Position numbers and translations under genes: made by a program. A model generated the notes under the pieces. It ran no database searches, was not told the origin of the DNA, and saw only the letters and a program-made list of their open reading frames with translations. 7,330 nucleotides of DNA from Burkholderiales bacterium (GTDB lineage: Bacteria; Pseudomonadota; Gammaproteobacteria; Burkholderiales; UBA11063), in assembly GCA_026461645.1 (NCBI GenBank), contig JAPJMP010000224.1:1-7330 (forward strand), given 5' to 3'. Each line of letters opens with the position of its first letter. The stretch's first letter is position 1. Below are positions 1 through 7,242 of the stretch, in pieces.

Positions 1-3
1 CAT
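1..3 (-). CDS. Probable start codon of the next operon gene (partial)
   Basis: An ATG on the minus strand occupies the last three bases at the left edge. GGAG (13-16) sits nine bases upstream, a good ribosome binding site for this operon. It follows the stop of the truncated glycosyltransferase after about 60 AT-rich bases with no convincing terminator, so a further co-transcribed gene probably begins here. Its product cannot be known from this window. Confidence 0.45.
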
Positions 4-64
4 AACTATTTACTCCAGTAAAATTAACCTATACTAAATTTTAACCAATATTTTTATAAATATG

Positions 65-970
65 TTATTTAATTACCCACTCATTTTTTAAAAGAGCCAT
101 AAAACATTGTGCATCATGATAATAGTCTATAATTTTACTGCGAACCACAGCACCGACTAAATTAACGACATTAGTTATAGCCAACTTTTGTATTAAATGC
201 ATCAATTCAACTTTTTGCTTCCAGTCCCCGAGAATTGTCAAACGTAAATTTGGTAATGATTTATAAGCATTACTAAAAGCATGCAACAATACGTCCATTC
301 CATTTTGGGTAGTTAATCTACCAATAGATAATAAATTAAATAAACTTGTTTTAGGCCAATTATTGGGTTTAAACCTTTGTTCGTTCACTAAATTGTATAA
401 TACTATTGGGCGCTTAATATTAAATTGCGCGATTCTGTCTGCAAGACTATTGCTAACTGCTAGCAGAGCATCTGCATTTTCTAAAGGTAATTTTATTCTG
501 TTAGTTAATTGATTTTTTTTATTTATAAATAATGGTATTTTCCAGGGGAAGTGTCCCATATGCTCTGTTATAACATATTTATACTTTATAATTTTAGCCA
601 ATTCCATAGCTATGTATCCACCATTCCAAATGGCGTGAGCATGAATTAGATTAAGCTTAAATTCATCTAAAAATTCAAATATTTTTTTTACTGTGTTCTT
701 CTCTGTATTAAAGAAACGCTTTAAAAATAAAACTGAAAAATGAATTTCTTGTAAATTATTAAATACTTGCTTAGTTTTTATTATAATAGATGATTGGAGT
801 GTTATTTTATTTTTAATCCATTCTTTTATACCATAAAACTCCTCAACTACAACTTTAAAATAATGCTGAGGATAATGTGTGGCTAACTGTTGTGCTTGTT
901 CTTTAAAAAAAGAGCCTCCAAAATTACCATCAAACTTTGGATACCATGATGGAATAATATGAATTTTCAT
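65..970 (-). CDS. Family 4 glycosyltransferase, C-terminally truncated, possibly inactive
   Basis: A 301-residue GT4-type glycosyltransferase. The acceptor half looks intact: HIIPSWYP (4-11), GSFFKEQAQQLA (19-30), LIHAHAIWNGGY (108-119), TEHMGHFP (135-142) and AVSNSLADRI (171-180). The donor half starts normally with LLSIGRLTTQNGMDVLLHAF (213-232) and LRLTILGD (242-249) but stops at residue 301, just after DYYHDAQCF (282-290). Relatives usually run on for roughly 80 more residues carrying the EX7E donor-binding helix, which is missing here. In addition, N223 occupies the place five residues after R218 where GT4 enzymes normally have a lysine that binds the donor diphosphate. The other two minus-strand frames past the stop are full of stops, so a single frameshift does not restore the tail. 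It could be a decaying gene, a recombination remnant or a non-catalytic partner. Last complete gene in the window, 14 bases after its neighbour, with no clear ribosome binding site. Confidence 0.8.
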   Translation of the reverse strand: MKIHIIPSWYPKFDGNFGGSFFKEQAQQLATHYPQHYFKVVVEEFYGIKEWIKNKITLQSSIIIKTKQVFNNLQEIHFSVLFLKRFFNTEKNTVKKIFEFLDEFKLNLIHAHAIWNGGYIAMELAKIIKYKYVITEHMGHFPWKIPLFINKKNQLTNRIKLPLENADALLAVSNSLADRIAQFNIKRPIVLYNLVNEQRFKPNNWPKTSLFNLLSIGRLTTQNGMDVLLHAFSNAYKSLPNLRLTILGDWKQKVELMHLIQKLAITNVVNLVGAVVRSKIIDYYHDAQCFMALLKNEWVIK

Positions 971-985
971 TTAATATCGTTTCAT
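971..985 (-). other. Four-codon ORF bridging two glycosyltransferase genes
   Basis: The upstream transferase ends in TAATG, whose ATG opens a reading frame of four codons (Met-Lys-Arg-Tyr) and a TAA. That TAA is followed immediately by the ATG of the next transferase at 968-970. The downstream gene has no visible Shine-Dalgarno sequence, so ribosomes could reach it by stop-and-restart through this short frame. The arrangement is seen directly; a role in coupling is inference, and chance is quite possible in such AT-rich DNA. Confidence 0.3.
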
Positions 986-2085
986 TAAGCAACATTGTTT
1001 AATTGTAACAACATTTTATTTAAGATAAAATCCCAAGTATAATTATTTAAAAACTGATAAATTTCTTTTTTACTATGCCTATGATCGGCAGCATTAATTA
1101 TGGCATTGGCAAACTGTTGCGCCGAATTACCATAATAGGCCCACTTGCCCATACCAGTTTGTAAGCAGCCATAATTTGTGCTAGCTATGCCTAATCCTGA
1201 GGCTAAATATTGATAAAATTTTAATGGTCTCTCTACTGCTAAAATATGTTCACAATCTACAAATGGAATCAATCCAACACTGTACCGGGACAATAATGGA
1301 GCTAATGAATCATTTGTTACTCCACCTTGATAAAATACGTTATTAGGTAATTCATTGTGTTGTTTAAAATTATCCCCAAATAAGTCAAACTGCCAATCAG
1401 GTAATAAGCTAGCACTTTCAATAATAAGTTTAATATCTACCCATGAACTAAAGGCTCCAACATAGATTACCTTTTTTACTTTGAGTTGTGTAAAATGATT
1501 ATAATATTGAGTTAGGTTTACCCCATTAGATAGTAAAACATTTTGCTTTGGTTTGAATTGTTCAGCATACTGCCATAAATAATTAGAAACTGGCCAAATT
1601 TTTTGAAAGGCTTGTTTGCGCAATAATTGCTGCAAATTGTTTATCACATATTTACTCAGGTTAAAATTATTTAAATCATCCTGCAACCTTAATACTTTAA
1701 GTGGCGCATTTATTTTATCAACAAATAAACTTAAAGCACCAACAGTAGAAATAAGTATTGCATAGTGTTCATTCAATAATTTTTGTTGTAAAATCCCAGC
1801 GCTTCTATGCGTTAATCTATTAGTTAATCTATTTAACAACCATGGTGTTTTAAAGACTATTTCAGTTAAATTAGCACTGATGTTAAACTTACCACCCTTT
1901 AGCCAAGCATATTTAAATCGCTCACGTTTTTTTTTGAAAAAAAAATCTAATGGGGTACTTGCACTTGAAACGTAAATCACTTCATACCCTTGATTGGCAA
2001 GGAATTCGGCTATCCAATTAATTCCAACTTTTGCATTATCCAAAACAAATGAAATCGAGCCTAAAATAAGCACTTTTTGCTTCAT
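985..2085 (-). CDS. GT-B glycosyltransferase, GumK-like (tentative)
   Basis: A 366-residue glycosyltransferase of the two-Rossmann GT-B fold. The N-terminal half opens with a strand and loop (VLILGSISF, 5-13) and has the acidic RLQDDLNNF block at 133-141, a candidate site for the catalytic base. The linker motif PVSNYL (165-170) and LSNGVNL (185-191) precede the donor-binding half, which begins VIYVGAFSSWVD (206-217). The donor-site helix reads RPLKFYQYLASG (286-297): K289 is present, but Q292 stands where classic family-4 enzymes have glutamate. From memory, GumK, the xanthan glucuronosyltransferase (GT70), has the same KxxQ spacing (K307, Q310), and its opening is similar. A GumK-like enzyme, perhaps using a UDP-uronic acid, is therefore a reasonable but unproven guess. 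No signal peptide; probably peripheral on the inner membrane. The start ATG overlaps the transporter stop by one base, with GGAG eleven bases upstream. A T9-C-A9 run encodes residues 48-53. Confidence 0.8.
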   Translation of the reverse strand: MKQKVLILGSISFVLDNAKVGINWIAEFLANQGYEVIYVSSASTPLDFFFKKKRERFKYAWLKGGKFNISANLTEIVFKTPWLLNRLTNRLTHRSAGILQQKLLNEHYAILISTVGALSLFVDKINAPLKVLRLQDDLNNFNLSKYVINNLQQLLRKQAFQKIWPVSNYLWQYAEQFKPKQNVLLSNGVNLTQYYNHFTQLKVKKVIYVGAFSSWVDIKLIIESASLLPDWQFDLFGDNFKQHNELPNNVFYQGGVTNDSLAPLLSRYSVGLIPFVDCEHILAVERPLKFYQYLASGLGIASTNYGCLQTGMGKWAYYGNSAQQFANAIINAADHRHSKKEIYQFLNNYTWDFILNKMLLQLNNVA

Positions 2086-3893
2086 TATACATTTAACTCC
2101 ACAACAGCGCGTTTAAAACTTTCACTTTTTTCAATTAATTCAACATATGTACCTTGTGCTTTAACTCTACCTTCTTCGATTTCAATAATGGTATCACAAT
2201 GCCGAATAGTATTTAAGCGATGTGCAATAATTAAAATAGTATATTCACTATTTAATTTTATTATTTCTTCCATTATAGCTTTTTCAGTTGAATTATCTAA
2301 TGCGCTAGTTGCTTCATCAAAAATCAAAATATTTGCGTTCTTATATAATGCTCTTGCTATTCCAATCCTTTGTTTTTGTCCACCAGATAGTCTAGCCCCT
2401 CGTTCTCCCACTGACTCTTGATATTGGAGTTCCTTAGTTACAATAAAGCTATCAATATGCGCCATCTTCGCAGCTAATTGCACACGCTGCATATCAATAT
2501 CTTCTTTGTCGATACCAAAAGCAATATTCTCAGCAAAACTAGCATCAGTTAAAAAGATATTTTGTGGCACATGCGCTATATTCTTTTGCCAATTTATTAC
2601 ATTATTTAAATTAATTTCTACTCCATCTACAACTAATTGGCCTTGATTTAAAGTAAGTAACCCCATCAATATGTCAAGAGTTGTTGTTTTACCACTTCCA
2701 GTGTTACCCACAAAACCTACCTTGGACCCTTTTTTAATCGTAAAATTCATTCCATTTAAAATCCAGGCAGATTTGTCATTATATCTAAATTTGCCATCAA
2801 CCAATTGAATTGATTGGGTAAATTTTAGCGGGTTAATTTCTTGCCTAGATTGTGCCGCACTGAATGGTTGCTCCAAAATTGTCACCACATCAATTAATGA
2901 TGCTTTTGAACCTAATATATTTGACCACGAAGTAAAAATTTGTTGTAGCGCCGGAATAATTCTTTGCGCACCAATTGCAAATGCCCCTAATAATGGTATA
3001 TATAAGGTTAATCCCCCTGGCTTATGGCTTAGAATATTAGCGACTATGGCAACTAATATCATAATTAAGGTTTCAATTAGAAATCTTGGAGTTTGAGCAA
3101 TAAATGAGTTATTGCCTAAAGCATACCTAAAACGTAAATCTGCAGCTCTATATACCTCACAATAAATTTGTTGCAAGTTATCTAAGACCACATCGCGAAT
3201 TCCACCTAACCCCTCTTGTAAAGCCTTAATTACTTTGGTTTGTTCTTTAGCAATTATTTGCCCATTAAGGCGCAGTTGGCGTTTAAATATTTGGGCAATG
3301 AATATATAGCAAAAACCAAAAACAACAAATATCCCCAAAGATAACTTAAAATTAACACTAAATAATAAAATCATTAAAAATAGCAGTAATACAAAAGAAC
3401 CACACATTAAAATTAATGGTTGAATTACTCCAGTAATGATGATTAAAACTTTATTAGAAATATTATTTATCACTTCGCTACTATTTTGCGATAAATGGTT
3501 GATATAAGGTTGGTATAGCATTCTTTTATATAGTTTTATGCTTATATCTGATCCACTGATAAATATTAACCGATTACTTATCCATGCATATAAAGTTCGA
3601 ATAAATCCAGATAACAATGATATTACAATAAACACAATTGTAAAAGGAATAATTAATTGCTCTGCTTGATGAATTCCAACAATTGTAACTAACCTATGGA
3701 CAAGCGGATTATTAAAAATTTTTTCTGGCGCAAGAAGTAAACCGATAAATGGAAGCAATGCCCCAAGACTTACCATATCCGCAAAAGAACTAACCACCAT
3801 CAAACAAAATGTTATTATAAATTCTTTTCTACGTTTAGGACTAACATGATTTTTTAATAACAATAATAGTTTAATAGTTTCAAAACGCTGCAT
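2085..3893 (-). CDS. ABC half-transporter, PglK/MsbA-like lipid-linked glycan flippase
   Basis: A 602-residue ABC exporter half-transporter with the membrane domain fused ahead of the ATPase. Hydrophobic segments near residues 24-54, 80-104, 150-176, 183-204, 270-288 and 296-314 fit six membrane spans. The nucleotide-binding domain (about 360-602) is complete: Walker A GNTGSGKTT (396-404, K402), Q-loop Q444 in HVPQNIFLTD, signature LSGGQ (502-506), Walker B ILIFDE (522-527) with catalytic E527, D-loop SALD (530-533) and H-loop H558. It should form a homodimer in the inner membrane. Overall architecture and operon position suggest a PglK-type flippase moving a lipid-linked oligosaccharide to the periplasm. 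A lipid A exporter (MsbA) or a peptide exporter is less likely among sugar-nucleotide and glycosyltransferase genes. The ATG at 3891-3893 has only a weak AAGAG upstream. The stop overlaps the next start as TAATG. ATPase function is certain; substrate is inferred. Confidence 0.88.
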   Translation of the reverse strand: MQRFETIKLLLLLKNHVSPKRRKEFIITFCLMVVSSFADMVSLGALLPFIGLLLAPEKIFNNPLVHRLVTIVGIHQAEQLIIPFTIVFIVISLLSGFIRTLYAWISNRLIFISGSDISIKLYKRMLYQPYINHLSQNSSEVINNISNKVLIIITGVIQPLILMCGSFVLLLFLMILLFSVNFKLSLGIFVVFGFCYIFIAQIFKRQLRLNGQIIAKEQTKVIKALQEGLGGIRDVVLDNLQQIYCEVYRAADLRFRYALGNNSFIAQTPRFLIETLIMILVAIVANILSHKPGGLTLYIPLLGAFAIGAQRIIPALQQIFTSWSNILGSKASLIDVVTILEQPFSAAQSRQEINPLKFTQSIQLVDGKFRYNDKSAWILNGMNFTIKKGSKVGFVGNTGSGKTTTLDILMGLLTLNQGQLVVDGVEINLNNVINWQKNIAHVPQNIFLTDASFAENIAFGIDKEDIDMQRVQLAAKMAHIDSFIVTKELQYQESVGERGARLSGGQKQRIGIARALYKNANILIFDEATSALDNSTEKAIMEEIIKLNSEYTILIIAHRLNTIRHCDTIIEIEEGRVKAQGTYVELIEKSESFKRAVVELNV

Positions 3894-3907
3894 TGATATT
3901 CAACTCT

Positions 3908-4972
3908 TTATAGTCCACTTAGATACCAAGCAATTGTTGTTGCTATTCCATCATTTAGTTTAATTTTATGTTTCCAGCCTAATGCATTTAATTTACTTAC
4001 ATTAAGTAATTTTCTTTTAACCCCATCTGGCTTAGTCGCATCAAATTCAACAACACCATGAAAAGAGAGATTAGTACGCACAATATTCACCAATTGTGCA
4101 ATAGTTAAATCTTCACCACTGCCAATATTTATATGGGTATTTTTTACTTCTTTAACATTTGCGATTAAATCTTTAAAATCTACTTTTTGCATAATGAATA
4201 AACTTGCAGCGGCCATATCATCAACATGCAATAATTCACGATACGGTGATCCTGTCCCCCATAATTTTAGAGTTACTACAGTGTCCTTGCGAAAAATTCC
4301 ATACTGAAATAATTTTTTATCAATCTCACTTTCCATATTTGTAGATAAATTTAAATTCTTAGCTATAGCGATGTATTTATTTTGCATTAAAAACGTAGCT
4401 AAAACCATTTTTCTTATTATAGCTGGGACTACATGGGAGTTCTCAAGATCAAAATTATCGTTGGGACCATATAAATTAGTTGGCATCACTGAAATAAAAT
4501 TTGTACCATATTGTAAATTATAACTTTCACACATTTTAATTCCAGCTATTTTAGCAATGGCATATGGTTCATTGGTATACTCTAATTCTCCAGTAAGCAG
4601 CGAATTCTCTAGAATTGGTTGGTTACTATTTTTGGGATAAATACAACTACTACCTAAAAATAATAATTTTTTAACTTTGTGCACGTAACTTTGGTGAATT
4701 ACATTATTTTGGATTTGTAAATTTTCATAAATAAAACTAGCCCGATATTTATCATTAGCATAAATTCCACCAACTTTAGCTGCAGCTAAAAATACATACT
4801 CAGGCTGTTCTTTAGCAAAAAAAGCGGCTACATCCTGCTGTTGAATTAGATCTAATTCAGCATGGGTTTTATATATTAAATTAGTATACCCATCTTGCTT
4901 TAATTTTCTTAAAATCGCGCTACCAACTAGTCCGGTATGTCCTGCTATATAAATTTTACTATTTTTATCCAC
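3908..4972 (-). CDS. fcl: GDP-L-fucose synthase (long form)
   Basis: A 354-residue NADPH-dependent 3,5-epimerase/4-reductase that turns the Gmd product into GDP-L-fucose. Seen: GHTGLVG (11-17), AAAKVGGI (63-70), the GSSCIYP block with S108 and C110, Y137 and K141 of the YxxxK motif, and H180. These correspond to E. coli S107, C109, Y136, K140 and H179, so the epimerase and reductase residues are all present. RELLHVDD (245-252) and KRKLLNVSKL (319-328) are family blocks. It is longer than the E. coli enzyme mainly through an insertion around residues 197-234, a known long form of the family. I chose the GTG at 4970-4972 because AGGTG lies five bases upstream and the protein then starts as its relatives do. 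An in-frame ATG at 4988-4990 (six residues longer) and a TTG at 4997-4999 lack a visible ribosome binding site. It lies between gmd and the transporter gene, 14 bases before the latter. Confidence 0.93.
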   Translation of the reverse strand: MDKNSKIYIAGHTGLVGSAILRKLKQDGYTNLIYKTHAELDLIQQQDVAAFFAKEQPEYVFLAAAKVGGIYANDKYRASFIYENLQIQNNVIHQSYVHKVKKLLFLGSSCIYPKNSNQPILENSLLTGELEYTNEPYAIAKIAGIKMCESYNLQYGTNFISVMPTNLYGPNDNFDLENSHVVPAIIRKMVLATFLMQNKYIAIAKNLNLSTNMESEIDKKLFQYGIFRKDTVVTLKLWGTGSPYRELLHVDDMAAASLFIMQKVDFKDLIANVKEVKNTHINIGSGEDLTIAQLVNIVRTNLSFHGVVEFDATKPDGVKRKLLNVSKLNALGWKHKIKLNDGIATTIAWYLSGL

Positions 4973-4977
4973 ATTAC

Positions 4978-4982
4978 CACCT
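4978..4982 (-). promoter_or_regulatory. Ribosome binding site of fcl, supporting a GTG start
   Basis: AGGTG lies five bases before the GTG at 4970-4972. It matches the 3' part of the consensus AGGAGGTGA. The in-frame ATG at 4988-4990 has only an A/T-rich stretch upstream, so this site favours the GTG start. Confidence 0.55.
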
Positions 4983-5009
4983 ACATTCATTATAAACAAA
5001 ATTTTTCTT

Positions 5010-6077
5010 TTACATTAATGATCTTTGTTGTTTAACATATTTTAAATCACTTGCAACCATTATTTTAATCAAATCAGTAAATGAAGTTTTATTCGGATTC
5101 CAACCTAATTCTGATTTTGCTTTAGTTGGATCTCCTAATAACGTATCAACCTCCGTTGGTCGAAAATATTTAGGATCAACTTCTACTAAAGTTTTGCCAC
5201 TATCTATATCAATACCAACTTCATTAACACCACCACCTTGCCACTTAAGTTGAATTCCTACCTCCATAAAAGCTAAAGTAGTAAATTCCCTAACTGAATG
5301 CTGTTGTCCTGTTGCAATCACAAAATCTTCAGCGCGATTATGTTGTAACATTAAATACATACATTCGACATAATCTTTGGCATAACCCCAATCTCTTAAA
5401 GAATTTAGGTTCCCTAAATACAGTTTTTTTTGATAACCATACTTAATATTTGCCACCGCTAAAGTAATCTTGCGCGTGACAAATGTCTCACCCCTTCTTT
5501 CAGATTCATGATTAAATAATATTCCATTAACCGCAAACATTCCATATGCTTCGCGATAGTTTTTAGTAATCCAGAAGGCATACTGTTTAGCTACTGCATA
5601 TGGACTACGGGGATAAAAAGGCGTTGATTCAGTTTGCGGAACTTCTTGCACTTTACCGTATAATTCAGACGTAGAAGCCTGATAAATTTTAGTTTTATGT
5701 TCCAATCCTAACATTTTAACTGCCTCAAGCAAACGTAATGTTCCTAATGCATCTGAGTTGGCAGTGTATTCAGGTACTTCAAAGGAAACTTTTACATGTG
5801 ATTGCGCCGCTAAATTATAAATTTCATCAGGTTGCACATTATTAATTATTCTAATTAAAGATGAAGAATCAGTCATATCTGCATAATGAAGATATAATTT
5901 TCGCGCATTATTCATATCTTCAATCATTTCATTAATATACAAATGCTCAATTCTTTGAGTATTAAAAGTAGAACTTCTTCTAATTAATCCATGAACCATA
6001 TACCCTTTAGCAATCAACAATTCAGCCAAATAAGAACCATCCTGACCATTAACGCCAGTAATTAAGGCCACTTTCAT
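5010..6077 (-). CDS. gmd: GDP-mannose 4,6-dehydratase
   Basis: A 355-residue short-chain dehydrogenase/reductase-type enzyme that converts GDP-D-mannose to GDP-4-keto-6-deoxy-D-mannose in the cytoplasm using bound NADP. Seen: the Rossmann glycine motif TGVNGQDG (7-14), RR at 33-34 for the cofactor phosphate, NLAAQSHV (88-95), and the catalytic set T136, E138, Y160 and K164. These match E. coli Gmd T132/E134/Y156/K160 with a constant offset of four. The substrate-side blocks [12 protein letters not shown] (194-205) and [14 protein letters not shown] (304-317) are also typical. One unusual residue is E193 in NHESERRGE, where the family usually has proline. The start is the ATG at 6075-6077, which has GGAG six bases upstream and gives the usual MKVALITG beginning. 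A TTG eight codons further up overlaps the previous gene and is unlikely. Full length. fcl follows directly and completes GDP-L-fucose synthesis. Confidence 0.95.
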   Translation of the reverse strand: MKVALITGVNGQDGSYLAELLIAKGYMVHGLIRRSSTFNTQRIEHLYINEMIEDMNNARKLYLHYADMTDSSSLIRIINNVQPDEIYNLAAQSHVKVSFEVPEYTANSDALGTLRLLEAVKMLGLEHKTKIYQASTSELYGKVQEVPQTESTPFYPRSPYAVAKQYAFWITKNYREAYGMFAVNGILFNHESERRGETFVTRKITLAVANIKYGYQKKLYLGNLNSLRDWGYAKDYVECMYLMLQHNRAEDFVIATGQQHSVREFTTLAFMEVGIQLKWQGGGVNEVGIDIDSGKTLVEVDPKYFRPTEVDTLLGDPTKAKSELGWNPNKTSFTDLIKIMVASDLKYVKQQRSLM

Positions 6078-6083
6078 TTTAAT

Positions 6084-6087
6084 CTCC
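6084..6087 (-). promoter_or_regulatory. Ribosome binding site of gmd
   Basis: GGAG lies six bases before the ATG at 6075-6077. It falls in the 13-base gap between the dehydrogenase stop and gmd and decides the gmd start over the upstream in-frame TTG at 6099-6101. Confidence 0.75.
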
Positions 6088-6090
6088 AAC

Positions 6091-7152
6091 TCAATAATCA
6101 AGAGGTAAGGCTATTTTTTTACCATCTCTTGCGGATAAATATATTGCAATTAATAATTCTAGTGATTTAAGGCCTTCTCTACCATCAATATGAGCTTCTT
6201 CTTCCCCCTTTAATGATTTTATTACATTTTCATAATAAATTGGATGCCCAAATCCATATACTGAAGTTGTAGCATAGCTGGCTGCTTGTATTTGTTCATC
6301 TTCAGGTTGTTTATCTTTAAAATCCCACACCTGAATCTCATTTACAGCAACTCCACTAATTCTAACTGTACCATTTTCACCTAATACTGTAATTGAACCT
6401 TCTAAATTTTTAGGATAGGTTAACATTGATACGTTCATTGTACCTAAGGCCCCATTACGCCACCTTAAAGCTAGCACACCTGTATCTTCAACATCAATAT
6501 TCCGTGCTAATGTTGCGGTGTAACTTTGCACTGATTCTACTGGACCAATTAACCAATCTAGTAAATCTACATAATGTGAAGCTTGATTCATAAATGCACC
6601 ACCATCAAACTCCCAAGTGCCACGCCATTTGGCTGCATCATAATATTCTTGCGGTCGTGTCCAAAAAACATTACACGCAACACTGTAAATTCTCCCAAAA
6701 CGTCCATTATCAATTGCGTTTTTAAGTAACTGAATTGTAGCATTTCTTCTGTTTTGCTTAACTACAAATAGTCTCACTCCCGCTTTATCACAAGCACTAA
6801 CCATAGCCAACCCATCACTCCACTTGGTAGCCATTGGTTTTTCTGTAACTACATGGTAGCCAGCTTCCGCACAAGCAATAGTTTGTATAGAATGCAATCC
6901 ACTCGGAGTAGTTAAAATTACTGCATCAAAGCCGCCAGCATTTAACATATCATTTAAAGATGAATAAGCAGTTGCTTTAGTTGCTGCTACAACCTTGTTT
7001 AAATTATTAGAATCAATATCACATACTGCGACTAATTCACATTCCTTATTATGTACATTTATAGCGTTTAAATGATTGGCAGCAATTCTTCCACATCCAA
7101 CTAGTGCAAATTTAATTTTTCGATTTTGTATAGTTTTAAATTTAGTTAGCAT
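6091..7152 (-). CDS. wlbA: WlbA/WbpB-type Gfo/Idh/MocA dehydrogenase, probable UDP-GlcNAcA 3-dehydrogenase
   Basis: A 353-residue cytoplasmic oxidoreductase of the Gfo/Idh/MocA family. Seen: an N-terminal Rossmann fold with the nucleotide-binding loop GCGRIA at residues 19-24, an acidic residue ending the second strand (CDID, 44-47), the family EKP motif at 104-106 (K105 is the expected catalytic lysine), and a C-terminal alpha/beta domain with [13 protein letters not shown] at 184-196, where H193 is the expected active-site histidine. The long stretch from [10 protein letters not shown] (130-139) through [12 protein letters not shown] (163-174) resembles Bordetella and Chromobacterium WlbA as I remember them. 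In that family the enzyme oxidises C3 of UDP-N-acetylglucosaminuronic acid with NAD, the first committed step to UDP-2,3-diacetamido uronic acids. First gene of the operon; ATG at 7150-7152 with GGTGA three bases upstream. It ends 13 bases before gmd. The partner aminotransferase and acetyltransferase are absent from the window. Family is secure; exact substrate is inferred. Confidence 0.85.
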   Translation of the reverse strand: MLTKFKTIQNRKIKFALVGCGRIAANHLNAINVHNKECELVAVCDIDSNNLNKVVAATKATAYSSLNDMLNAGGFDAVILTTPSGLHSIQTIACAEAGYHVVTEKPMATKWSDGLAMVSACDKAGVRLFVVKQNRRNATIQLLKNAIDNGRFGRIYSVACNVFWTRPQEYYDAAKWRGTWEFDGGAFMNQASHYVDLLDWLIGPVESVQSYTATLARNIDVEDTGVLALRWRNGALGTMNVSMLTYPKNLEGSITVLGENGTVRISGVAVNEIQVWDFKDKQPEDEQIQAASYATTSVYGFGHPIYYENVIKSLKGEEEAHIDGREGLKSLELLIAIYLSARDGKKIALPLDY

Positions 7153-7233
7153 ATATCACCCAATTAAGTATTTAGTAAACAATTACGATTTTTAGAATGG
7201 CAAACATTAGTTTTGCTTTTTGTAAATCAATAT

Positions 7234-7242
7234 ATTATACCA
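7234..7242 (-). promoter_or_regulatory. Extended -10 promoter candidate for the operon
   Basis: On the minus strand these bases read TGGTATAAT: a perfect -10 hexamer with the TGn extension. No good -35 hexamer is found 16-18 bases upstream (the 17-base position reads ATAATA), which is usual for extended -10 promoters. Transcription would start near 7227, leaving a leader of about 75 bases before the ATG at 7152. The surrounding 178 bases (7153-7330) hold no gene on either strand that I can support. AT-rich DNA produces such hexamers by chance, so the call rests on the TGn extension and position. Confidence 0.5.

Noticed and set aside
4..64. Possible terminator after the truncated glycosyltransferase
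   Set aside because: Only A/T-paired self-complementary runs are present (around 47-64), with no GC-rich stem followed by a T-run, and a ribosome binding site follows. Read-through into the next gene is more likely.
65..120. A simple frameshift as the cause of the short GT4 protein
   Set aside because: Both alternative minus-strand frames after residue 290 meet stops within a few codons and show no donor-site motif, so one inserted or deleted base does not recover the missing end.
513..520. T8 run in the GT4 gene, with another at 682-689
   Set aside because: They encode Lys/Asn-rich stretches and are of a length expected by chance at this base composition. Only the paired nine-base tract in the neighbouring gene stands out.
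2077..2421. A 114-codon open frame on the plus strand
   Set aside because: It lies fully antisense to the highly conserved ATPase end of the ABC transporter (signature, Walker B and H-loop region), has no ribosome binding site and no recognisable motif. It is a shadow of that gene.
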